Assembly: GCF_024170005.1 (NCBI RefSeq)
Contig: NZ_JALJXJ010000016.1
Location: 1-64,000, forward strand
Length of the DNA stretch: 64,000 nt
DNA from: Azospirillum lipoferum
GTDB lineage: Bacteria; Pseudomonadota; Alphaproteobacteria; Azospirillales; Azospirillaceae
Direction: 5' to 3'
The translations under genes were made by a program, and so were the position numbers. The notes under the pieces are model-generated. The model saw nothing but the letters and a program-made list of their open reading frames with translations, did no database searches and was not told where the DNA came from. Shown here piece after piece: positions 10,501-15,652 of the stretch. The number at the start of each line of letters is the position of its first letter. Position 1 is the stretch's first letter.

Positions 10501-11790
10501 GATCCCTGTCATAACGTCGATGCCAGACGTTCCAATCAGGGTATCCACGCCCATGGTGGTGACAGTGGCGCCGCCAATGTCGCCGAGAATGTAGACGTCC
10601 TTGCCGATGCCGCCGGCCAACTGCTCCACGCCGGAAACCAGAACCGTCGAGCCGTAGCCTTTGACCTGGACGATCATGTCATAGAGGGTACTGCCGATGA
10701 TCGTTTCGTAGAGATCAATCCGGATCGTGTTGCCAATGGTGCCGTTATTCGTCATGAGCATGACGTCGGTACCGGTGGTGCCGAATACAGTGTCAAGCAT
10801 CGACACTCTAATGGTCGAGCCTGCCGTATTATCGATATAGATCGTGTTTGCTGACGCTCCGCCGATCAGGGTTTCCACCCCGGTGACGTGCATGGTGCTG
10901 GATATGCTGCTGCCGAATTTTATATTTCCGACATCTCTGCTCATATCGATGACGTCATTGCCGGCCGTGCCGATGAGCGTATCGATCGCACCGACGAGGA
11001 CGGTGGCGCCGTTCGTCTCCAGCAGCTTGACGTAGTCTTGGTTGCTGGTCGTACCGCCAAGGATGGCATCCACCCCCAAGACGGCCAGGTTGAGCGGGCT
11101 TGGCGCACCCTGTCCGGAGATCAGATCGAAGCCGATGTTGCCGATCACCGTGTCGATCTGGGACACGACCATCGTCGTGCCCACGGTCGAGGAAATCTGG
11201 GCGACATCAATCCCTGTGTTGCCCAACAGCGTGGTGATGTCCTGAACGGAGATCGTGCTGCTGGCGTCGCCGAGGAAGACGACCTCCGTTCCGGACCCGC
11301 CGATGATCGTCTCCACCAGCGACACCAGCATGGTGCTGCCAGAGGTGGCAAGAGATCCGGGCACGGAGCCGCTGCCGAAATAGACCACGTCCTTCGCCGT
11401 GGTGCCGATAAGGGTATCGATCCAGTCCACCCGGACCGTATTGCCGCTGGTCCCCACCAGAATGATGTCTTCGACCGCCGACTTGGAGGTTCCGGTCAGG
11501 GTCTCGATCAGCGATACCGCCATCGTCGTTCCGACGGTCGAGCCGTAGATCACGTCGTTGCCGGCACCACCGATCAGCGTCTCGAGCGCCCTTACCGTGG
11601 TGGTGTTGCCCCCACTGCCGAGCGTGATGAGATCGAAGCCGGTGCTGCCGATGAGCGTCTCGAGTACCCTCACCGTGGTGGTGTTGCCGGTATTGCCCAG
11701 GGTGACAACGTCCACCCCCGTGCTGCCGATGATGGTGCTCGGCGACGTGGTGGTGGTGGTGGTTCCTGTGGCGTTGACGGTTCCGGCCAT
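1..11790 (-). CDS. Giant Ig-like/RTX-like repeat protein, putative secreted adhesin (C-terminus outside window)
   Basis: Starting at ATG 11790 the minus strand stays in one frame to position 1, giving 3930 codons without a stop in the lines I checked, and the 3' end lies beyond the window. A good ribosome site, GAGGAA, sits just upstream. Residues 1 to about 890 are 26-residue repeats of the type ETLIGGAGxDVVTLGS. A segment ending like an RTX block (GGAGRDVFAFDS) follows, then about 23 Ig-like repeats at residues 975-3270, a SWM-like beta-sandwich at about 3270-3390, and more 26-residue repeats. There is no N-terminal signal peptide, which fits type I secretion with a C-terminal signal. The protein is rich in Thr, Ser, Gly and Val and poor in Lys and Cys, as in large biofilm adhesins. 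The adhesin role is inference; the architecture is seen directly. Confidence 0.88.
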   Translation of the reverse strand, partial: MAGTVNATGTTTTTTSPSTIIGSTGVDVVTLGNTGNTTTVRVLETLIGSTGFDLITLGSGGNTTTVRALETLIGGAGNDVIYGSTVGTTMAVSLIETLTGTSKSAVEDIILVGTSGNTVRVDWIDTLIGTTAKDVVYFGSGSVPGSLATSGSTMLVSLVETIIGGSGTEVVFLGDASSTISVQDITTLLGNTGIDVAQISSTVGTTMVVSQIDTVIGNIGFDLISGQGAPSPLNLAVLGVDAILGGTTSNQDYVKLLETNGATVLVGAIDTLIGTAGNDVIDMSRDVGNIKFGSSISSTMHVTGVETLIGGASANTIYIDNTAGSTIRVSMLDTVFGTTGTDVMLMTNNGTIGNTIRIDLYETIIGSTLYDMIVQVKGYGSTVLVSGVEQLAGGIGKDVYILGDIGGATVTTMGVDTLIGTSGIDVMTGINFGHYEQATSDPSKPGGSNLFGLALTLAVSHVETVYGAQYPSLPANPADFLALIDPEGSTVQISGIETLVGSAGQDRVTMFTSSHSFTTGQNMWVAGIETLTGSDDLDIIRTDTSGITIQVSAIESVVGGSGLDLVMLASTGTTMQVSGLETIIGGAGRDLLTASGGITAAISAIETLTGSAGVDVVGLLGGGNTTTLSLVETIQGLDSGTDVIILTETYNTVFASWLETLFGGTGTDIVRLGSAGNTMLAVGFETLIGGAGTDAILLQGSAGNTVSVSNLETVTGGGSLDVLVLGSTGGTLSVGSIETVVGSAAIDVLTLGGTAGNSIVVSGVETLIGSTGRDVVVLSSGGTTILAAGLETLTGGAGIDVVTLGSAGSTMLAIGIETLVGDIGVDLVTLNGGGNTIAVSGLETLVGGAGVDVVTLGSSGNTILAAGIETLTGGAGRDVFAFDSTAAGTGAVNGFSKDDVLRVIGATLTGPVTNGNGTAVAAGAIQLSSSGGVTTLYINTAGTTGAATRVITLDGLYTPGNFSISGDSITLTQSSLTGPFLDAASDGGTVGDGITNVTTPTFTGAAEADSVVTLYEGGTVLASGTASSNGTWAISSTLGEGTHTLTAVAVTTASNTATSSTALTVTIDSTIAAPTGLALAAGSDSGASASDRITKVTVPTVTGTAEANSVVTLYDGTAVAGTGTANGSGVWSITSATLGSGDHTLTATAVDVAGNSSTASAGLTVTIDSTTAAPTGLALAAGSDSGSSASDGTTNVVAPTVTGTAEANSVVTLYDGTVVAGTGTANGSGVWSITSATLGSGGHTLTAIAVDVAGNSSTASTGLTVTIDTTAPGAPTGLALAAGSDSGLSASDRITNIVAPTVTGTAEANSVVTLYDGTAVAGTGTANGSGVWSITSSTLAGGAHTLSAVAVDLAGNSSTASAGLTVTIDSTTAAPTGLALAAGSDSGLSASDRITKVVAPTVTGTAEANSVVTLYDGTAVAGTGTANGSGVWSITSATLGSGDHTLTATAVDVAGNSSTASTGLTVTIDSTTAAPTGLALAAGSDSGSSASDGTTNVVAPTVTGTAEANSVVTLYDGTVVAGTGTANGSGVWSITSATLGSGGHTLTAIAVDVAGNSSTASTGLTVTIDTTAPGVPTGLALAAGSDSGSSASDRITNIVAPTVTGTAEASSVVTLYDGTAVAGTGTANGSGVWSITSATLSSGAHTLTARAVDAAGNSSTASAALTVTIDSTTAAPTDLALAAGSDSGSSSTDRITKVVAPTVTGAAEANSVVTLYDNGTAVGAGTATASGSWSITSTTLSSGDHTLTATAVDVAGNTSTASTGLTVTIDSTIAAPTGLALAAGSDTGSGSSDGITNVITPTVTGTAEANSVVTLYDGTVVVGAGTANGSGVWSITSAALGSGGHTLTARAVDLAGNSSTASGSLTVTIDTTAPGAPTGLALAAGSDSGSSASDGTTNIVTPTVTGTAEANSVVTLYDGTAIAGTGTANGSGVWSIVSSTLSNGGHTLSAIAVDLAGNTSTASTGLAITIDTTSATPGGLALALGSDSGASDSDRNTKVTTPTVNGTAEANSVVTLYDGATAVGTVTVDAAGLWSLTSPSLADGVHTLTAQAVDVAGNTSTASTALMVTVDATAPTAPTGLTLDPASDSDTPGDNTTTVRTPTITGTAEADSVLSLFDGSNLLGTTTVNGAGNWSIASSELGVGAHTLTARSVDLAGNTSTVSGNLIITIGNPLQGAPSTPQLDSGSDSGTVGDRLTNVVTPTLTGTAEAGSTVSIYESGTLVGSATADSVGAWSVTTTTLSSGAHNLYATAVSGGTLLGSSSSLTVTIDASVPTTPSTPVLAVASDSGVAGDGITRVTTPTLSGTAQANGIVTLFDGSTALGTVTADASGLWSVTTGTLPDGAHTLTARTINAAGSTSQASSALVLTIDTTSATPSGVALAAASDSGTSGDGITNVVAPTVTGTAEAGSTVLLYEGTSLIGQATADSGGAWTVTASARGDGSHSLSALAIDPAGNTSQAFTGLTITIDVTAPGAPDALALATGSDSGSSNSDRLTNVAAPTVTGTAEANSVITLYDGTAVAGTGTANGSGVWSITSATLGSGAHTLSAVAVDAAGNSSTASTGLTVTIDTTAPGVPTGLALAAGSDSGSSASDRITNVVAPTVTGTAEANSVVTLYDGTAVAGTGTASASGVWSITSATLAGGDHTLTATALDAAGNTSTASTGLTVTIDSTTAAPTGLALAAGSDSGSNSSDGITNIVTPTVTGTAEANSVVTLYDGTLVVGAGTADGSGVWSIVSSTLSTGGHTLTATAVDVAGNTSTASTGLTVTIDTTTAVPTGLALAAGSDSGSSASDRITNVTAPTVTGTAEANSVVTLYDGTAVAGTGTANGSGVWSITSATLGSGGHTLTATTVDVAGNTSTASTGLTVTIDSTTAAPTGLVLAAGSDSGSSASDRTTNVTAPTVTGTAEANSVVTLYDGTAVAGTGTANGSGVWSITSATLAGGDHTLTAMAVDLAGNTSTASTGLTVTIDTTTAAPTGLALAAGSDSGSSASDRITNVTAPTVTGTAEANSVVTLYDGTAIAGTGTANGSGVWSITSATLGSGDHTLTATAVDVAGNSSTASAGLTVTIDSTTAAPTGLVLAAGSDSGSSASDRITSVTVPTVTGTAEANSVVTLYDGTAIAGTGTANGSGVWSITSATLGSGGHTLTAIAVDVAGNSSTASAGLTVTIDTTAPGAPTGLALTPDSDSGLSNTDRITGVRQPALVGTAGASATVVLYDATTALGTATADANGLWTITAGASLADGDHTLTATQINSVGNTSVASAALVVTISGTPPTVTSVVISDGPYALGTEITVEVTFSDIVVYTGTDSTLALTVGSTTRQATFVETFGSYATYSYTVQPGDVDADGVTAVANGLTLNTSTIRDTNANNAVLTYSAVNNANALSLVYPVASTGGTTITLAQYSTILGNAGTDVITLGTPGNTVEISALETLIASDGTDVISIGVTTGTTLLLSNVETLLGSTGKDSITLGTAGGTLLVSGVETLLGGVGTDVVTLLDAGSTVYTAGIETLTGGTGIDVVMFANTQGNTLTQRLVETLIGDAGSDVLLLDSTGSTVAVGLFETITGTMAVDLVSLVGGFGSTLLVNGLETLLGGAGTDIVTLGTTGGTLLVSALESLTGSSRIDAVSLGTAGNTLTVTAVETLLGGSGTDVITLGGTAGSTLVLSLIESIAGTVGTDLLTLGTVGSTLFVSAVETIVGEQGSDVLMLAGAGSTMLVGAIDTLTGGAGTDVVTLAGNGTTMKVDLLETLTGSAGNEVVSFGTAGITLLVSAIETLTGGAGTDVVTLAQSGGTVAVSGLETLLGGQGTDIAALGNAGNTLFVSSIETLTGGTGNDSVFFASGGNTLALRNIETLTGNSGTDVVMLLNDGGPMQIGLFETIIGSVGNDLVTLGNSGNTLAVSQLETLVGGSGLDVVTLGSGGSTLSTVAVE
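1985..8870 (-). repeat. About 23 tandem Ig-like repeats of 300-303 bp
   Basis: Within the giant gene a unit of 300 or 303 bp recurs about 23 times in register. I counted the conserved AEANSVVTLYDG segment at roughly 300-bp steps from about 2156 to about 8764. A typical unit reads SVVTLYDG, GTANGSGVWSITS, HTLTATAVDVAGN, LTVTIDSTAAPTGLALAAG, SDSGSSASDRITNVT. This matches bacterial Ig-like domains in large surface proteins. Units near 4400-5700 and at both ends are more diverged, and the central and promoter-proximal units are nearly identical in DNA. Confidence 0.9.
6901..8463 (-). repeat. Higher-order duplication of Ig-like units, offset 903 bp
   Basis: Positions 6901-7560 and 7804-8463 read almost identically base for base, including rare shared variants such as GACCACAGTCCC. 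The offset is exactly 903 bp, three repeat units. This indicates a recent in-frame segmental duplication inside the repeat block. Confidence 0.8.
9130..11790 (-). repeat. N-terminal block of 26-residue (78-bp) RTX-like repeats
   Basis: Motif starts near 9181, 9259, 9337 and 9415 are spaced exactly 78 bp. Each 26-residue unit reads approximately VETLTGGAGIDVVTLGS followed by GNTMLAVG. The GGAGxDVV core resembles an RTX nonapeptide, but it appears once per 26 residues instead of in tandem. About 34 units fit in the block, some with length variation. Confidence 0.8.
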
Positions 11791-11983
11791 AATTTCCTCA
11801 CACGCGGCAGCTTGAAGGATGGGAAAGACGATGTCAGGGGTCTCAGCAGACGACGCCTGCCTTCGGAGGCGGAACTAGTCGATGGGCACCGGAGCCGAAC
11901 CGCTCACATACGCCAGTATTAAGCTCGGGAAGCAAATGGCTGCTTCTAGCAAGTCTATCGTTTTGTATAGACACCGAACAAAC

Positions 11984-12004
11984 CAAGTATACCCTCTATA
12001 CTTG
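11984..12004. promoter_or_regulatory. Inverted repeat CAAGTATA-5-TATACTTG
   Basis: Perfect 8-bp arms with a 5-nt spacer, about 195 bp upstream of the giant gene start. It is an operator candidate; the binding protein is unknown. Confidence 0.35.
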
Positions 12005-12092
12005 CAACAACTATCAAATGAAGAAATGGGTCGTGATAGCGATGAAGTCTGATAAGAATTTCTGATTTTCCCGCAAATCGCGCGCAAAAATT

Positions 12093-12106
12093 GCAATTCG
12101 AATTGC
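12093..12106. promoter_or_regulatory. Perfect 14-bp palindrome GCAATTCGAATTGC
   Basis: Perfectly symmetric palindrome about 300 bp upstream of the giant gene, between that gene and the end of the glycosyltransferase operon. It is a possible dimeric regulator site. Confidence 0.35.
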
Positions 12107-12369
12107 CGAACAGTCATGAATAACCCCCAAATACTATTCTTTTAGCACAAACGATCCAGCACCACGATTTTCGAACAGCTCAAAACCATTTTACCACGAA
12201 AGTATTACCACCCGAGTTAATAGCAAATTAGCGTGAAAGCGAGCAAACGGCTTTTTCGGGACTCCCTTGTGCCGCATACCCATAGGCTGCTTATGGCGCC
12301 CGGTTGCTCTACCGGCTCCACAGGACAATCTTCCGGGATCTCGGCCACGACGCCCGGTTCGGCGTCGGT

Positions 12370-14151
12370 TCAAAGCAGGACTTCGGCGTCCCAGGGGTTG
12401 TAAGGCACCAGCATGCGCCGATGACGATCCGGGCGGACGAACCGCCGGGCGGTCTGGTTCAGCAGGCCGGCCACAAAGGAAAAGGTGCTGTTGGAGATCG
12501 CCAGCACATCGGCGACGCACAGCGCATGGAAATCGGTGAAGAACTCGGCACCCGCCAGGGGCTCGCCCAGGTCGGTGGCGAGAATGGGGGAAAATGATGC
12601 GAAGGCCCCGGCCAGTTCCGGCGCGTCGGTTGCCAGATAGAGAACGGGCGAATCGAGATCGGCCCACAGCCGCTCCAGCCACGTCAGGTACCATTCCTCC
12701 GGCGCGATCCAGAACCGTCCCCAGCCATAGTCGCCCCGCCGCAGATGCAGCGCGACAACCGTCCGTCCCCGTGCGCGCAAACGATGTTCGATCGCGTCGG
12801 CGCGCGGCCACAGATACCGGCCGGGCGTGAAGATCCTGCGGAAGTCCGTCCGGTACGGTGCCAACGCCGCGGTGTGGCGGCAGAAATAACCGGTGACGTC
12901 GCACTCAGCCCGAACCGGTACGACGCCGGACAGCGAGGCGAAGAAATCATGGCCCTCCTCCGAAGCCCGGGGAAGGGGAGCCCCGGGCAGCGGATCATCG
13001 CAATCGTACAGGTAGCACCCCACCCACTCCGGCACCTCCAGATCCAGATCATGCCGGGCGGCATAGAGGCGCAGAAAGCCGTACTGAAGCAGCTGGTTGC
13101 CGAAACGCCCGTTGCACCCCAACTCCGTCGCGGCGAGGCGCCGTCCGGAACGCCCGGCCACGGAACGCGGGGGTGGGGCTTCCCAACGCTGCCGCAACTG
13201 CAAAACAGCGCGTCGGGTGAACGCTTCGCCGAATCCCGGATGGCAGCGGATCGCCCGCTCATAAGCGGCGAGCGCCTGGGCAGTGCGGCCCTCCGCCTCG
13301 GCGGCGGCGGCGAGCGCAAGGTGGGCGTCATAGCGCTCCGGGACCAGGGCCGCGGTCCGCCGCCCGTAACGGATGGCGTCCTGCCACCGGCCTTCGTCAC
13401 GCAGCGCAAGGGCCAGTTCCGCCACAATGTCCGCCGCGACGGGCGAAGTCGCCGGCTCCAGCCGGGCCGCACGGTCCAGCAGCCGGCAGGCCGCATTCGC
13501 CTGCCCGATCCGGCGCGCCACCCGGCCCAGTTGGAACAGTGCATAGGCCTGCGCCGGGTCCAGCACCAGCGCATGCCGCAAGCTCGTCCCGGCGTTCGGC
13601 CAGCATCCGGAATCGAACAGCACGCTCCCCAGATTGAGATGGGCGGACACCATTTCCGGCAGCAGGCGCGCCACCCGGCGGAAGGCTGCGGCCGAGACCG
13701 CCGGCCCCTGCGCCGCATGGATCACCATGGCAAGCGCGATCCACCCTTCGACGCAGCCGGGATCGAGCGCCAGGGCCGTGCGCAACGCGGTGACGGCCCG
13801 GTCCGTCCGTCCGTCATGGGCACAGAGCCGGCCAAGATCCAGCACCACCCGGCCGAGGTCGGGCGCCAATGCCGCTGCGCGGGCGAACATGGTTATCGCA
13901 CTGCCCGGCGCATCGTTCCGCACCGCGATGTGGCCAAGGCCAAGCAGGCCCGCCGGTTCCCCGGGACTGAGCGCCGCGAAGCAGCGGAAATACATCGCAG
14001 CGGCGCCGATCCGGCCGCTTGCCAGCATCCGATGCGCTTCGGCAAGAACATCGGCCGGAGTCACGGCCAGACCAGACGCCGAATGCCTGCCTGCCGTCAC
14101 AGGGCGATCATCCGCCCATTCCTGTCGGGAAGAATGGGCGGTCCATCCCAC
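12370..14151 (-). CDS. TPR protein with GT11-type (alpha-1,2-fucosyltransferase-like) domain
   Basis: 593 residues from ATG 14151. Residues about 25-320 are TPR helices. The C-terminal half carries the three hallmarks of family 11 fucosyltransferases: GRFGNQLLQYG near residue 345, VVALHLRRGDYG near 467 (HxRRGDY is the donor-binding motif) and ISNSTFSFVAGLLN near 550. It likely transfers fucose or a related sugar from a GDP-sugar in the cytoplasm. An alternative GTG start at 14100 overlaps the stop of the upstream gene as GTGA, giving 576 residues; neither start has a strong ribosome site. The overlap implies an operon with the GT2 gene upstream. The exact acceptor is unknown. Confidence 0.85.
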   Translation of the reverse strand: MGWTAHSSRQEWADDRPVTAGRHSASGLAVTPADVLAEAHRMLASGRIGAAAMYFRCFAALSPGEPAGLLGLGHIAVRNDAPGSAITMFARAAALAPDLGRVVLDLGRLCAHDGRTDRAVTALRTALALDPGCVEGWIALAMVIHAAQGPAVSAAAFRRVARLLPEMVSAHLNLGSVLFDSGCWPNAGTSLRHALVLDPAQAYALFQLGRVARRIGQANAACRLLDRAARLEPATSPVAADIVAELALALRDEGRWQDAIRYGRRTAALVPERYDAHLALAAAAEAEGRTAQALAAYERAIRCHPGFGEAFTRRAVLQLRQRWEAPPPRSVAGRSGRRLAATELGCNGRFGNQLLQYGFLRLYAARHDLDLEVPEWVGCYLYDCDDPLPGAPLPRASEEGHDFFASLSGVVPVRAECDVTGYFCRHTAALAPYRTDFRRIFTPGRYLWPRADAIEHRLRARGRTVVALHLRRGDYGWGRFWIAPEEWYLTWLERLWADLDSPVLYLATDAPELAGAFASFSPILATDLGEPLAGAEFFTDFHALCVADVLAISNSTFSFVAGLLNQTARRFVRPDRHRRMLVPYNPWDAEVLL

Positions 14152-15506
14152 TGCATTCCACGCTTGGCCTCCAGGGCATAGAGCCGGCGGCGGATCAGAA
14201 GCTCCGCCGCCAGATGGACCGGTTCCGGCGGCGCTCCCTGCCCGGGCGGCCTGCCGCTCAGCATGTCCGCCTTCAACCTGTCGAACACATTCCCGTCGCT
14301 GAGCGTATAGTACACCGTCGGTTCCGCGGTCTTCGCCCCGACGAACAGCGACTGCAATGCCCTGCTGTAGCAGACATCCTCAGGCCCGGCCGGATTGAAC
14401 GGTTCCTCGTCGGGAAAGCCGCCGATCAGGTCATGGCAGACGCGACGCACACCCAGGTTGCAGGGATAGGTCGTTTCGGAGGCCGAGCGCCAGACCGGAG
14501 TGATGTCCCGGTCGATGCTGTCGAAGCGAATGCCGGTGCGCACGAAGCCGATCTCCGGATGGCGGTCGAGCGCCGTGGCCGTCACCCAGAGATGGCGGTC
14601 GAGAAACCAGTCGTCGGCGTCGAGAAACCACAGATACGGCCCCATCGCCATGGCGGCCCCGAGGTTGCGCGACCGCCCGGCCCCGCCGTTGCGGCTGCTG
14701 GCGATCAACGACAGGCTGTGTTCGGGATGGGCCTGTGACCACGCCCGGACCGCCTTCACGGTATCGTCCGGCGAAGCGTCGTCCACCACGCAGATATGAA
14801 AGGACGCGTCCGGTTCGTCCGCCGCCTGCCGGTAATAGCGAACCGCCCGGTCCACGCTGTCCAGGGCGCGCCCGATGCACCCCTCCACGCGATAGGCCGG
14901 GATCACCACGGTGCCCAACATTCGATGGTCCCTGCGCCGCCGCTCAAGCGCGTACAGCGCGCGCTCCAGACCGGCCTCCGCCACCGGCACGGCACCCTCG
15001 CCGGCGGCCCCATCGCCGGCGGCAAGACCCGACACCCGGGCGAGCAGTCCGCCGGCCTCGTCGGTTGCCCCCTGGATGAAACGGACCAGCGCCAGGAGAC
15101 GCAGCAGGGCACGATGCGGCGGCAGCGCCTCCACCAGCCGCGCCAGTGCGACACCGGCCCGGTCGACCGCTCCCCCCTCCAGTTGAACGGACAGCCGATG
15201 CGCGGTCACCGAAAGCATGGTCTCGCGCAGCCGCTCGAAGCCGGCGTCACCGGCAGCCAGGGGGGCAGCCAGGGGGACAACCCTGGGCAGCCAGCGAACG
15301 GCTCCCCCGTCCTCCACCTCGGCCAGAGCCATCAGCAGGACCAATCCGGGATCGGCCGGGGCCATGCACAGCAGTTCGGCGTAGCATCGCCTCGCATCCG
15401 CAAGGCGCCCCTCCCGATGGGCGTCGATCGCATGGCGAAGGGCGGTCTGGGCTCTGGCTTGAGCATCCGGGGCTTTGGCGTCTGGGATTCGAGCCTCTGG
15501 GATCAC
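14097..15506 (-). CDS. GT2-family glycosyltransferase with TPR-like N-terminus
   Basis: The catalytic region contains VVIPAYRVEGCIGRALDSV, CVVDDASPDDT and FLDADDWFLDR, the nucleotide-sugar and DxD-type metal-binding elements of GT-A family 2 enzymes. The N-terminal 170 residues are helical and TPR-like (ALRHAIDAHREGRLADARRCYAELL). The frame is open up to TTG 15695, but the first 63 residues are Arg/Pro/Ser-rich and would overlap the divergent gene at 15653, so I prefer GTG 15506 (469 residues). No clear ribosome site supports either start. The stop overlaps the next gene's possible GTG as GTGA, so the two are probably co-transcribed. Confidence 0.78.
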   Translation of the reverse strand: MIPEARIPDAKAPDAQARAQTALRHAIDAHREGRLADARRCYAELLCMAPADPGLVLLMALAEVEDGGAVRWLPRVVPLAAPLAAGDAGFERLRETMLSVTAHRLSVQLEGGAVDRAGVALARLVEALPPHRALLRLLALVRFIQGATDEAGGLLARVSGLAAGDGAAGEGAVPVAEAGLERALYALERRRRDHRMLGTVVIPAYRVEGCIGRALDSVDRAVRYYRQAADEPDASFHICVVDDASPDDTVKAVRAWSQAHPEHSLSLIASSRNGGAGRSRNLGAAMAMGPYLWFLDADDWFLDRHLWVTATALDRHPEIGFVRTGIRFDSIDRDITPVWRSASETTYPCNLGVRRVCHDLIGGFPDEEPFNPAGPEDVCYSRALQSLFVGAKTAEPTVYYTLSDGNVFDRLKADMLSGRPPGQGAPPEPVHLAAELLIRRRLYALEAKRGMQWDGPPILPDRNGRMIAL

Positions 15507-15652
15507 GCGGGAACTCGACGGTTCGGAAAAGCGGCGGCGGGTTTCCAGTCTACAGCAGCCCGGCTCCGGATGGGACGGTCTTGCGGATGCGCGGATCCCG
15601 GCTAGGATGGCGCTCCGCCGCCAGCCGGCCACAGCGCCATGACGGAACCTCC

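Larger units (their letters stand above)
11791..12369. promoter_or_regulatory. AT-rich intergenic leader of the giant gene
   Basis: This 579-bp gap is far more AT-rich than its flanks and has no convincing gene; an 80-codon minus frame at 11875-12117 has no coding character. It holds two inverted repeats upstream of the giant gene: CAAGTATA/TATACTTG (11984-12004) and the perfect 14-bp palindrome GCAATTCGAATTGC (12093-12106). It probably contains the promoter and operators of the giant gene. I could not place a convincing -35/-10 pair. Confidence 0.5.

Noticed and set aside
1819-10854. Plus-strand open frame of 3011 codons
   Set aside because: It is codon-aligned antisense of the giant repeat gene. 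It exists because the repeats on the other strand avoid codons whose complements are stops. It has no ribosome site and is an Arg/Asp/Gly-rich low-complexity product.
11875-12117. 80-codon minus ORF in the AT-rich leader
   Set aside because: No ribosome site, no domain and Cys/Ser-rich random character. It is more likely untranslated leader.
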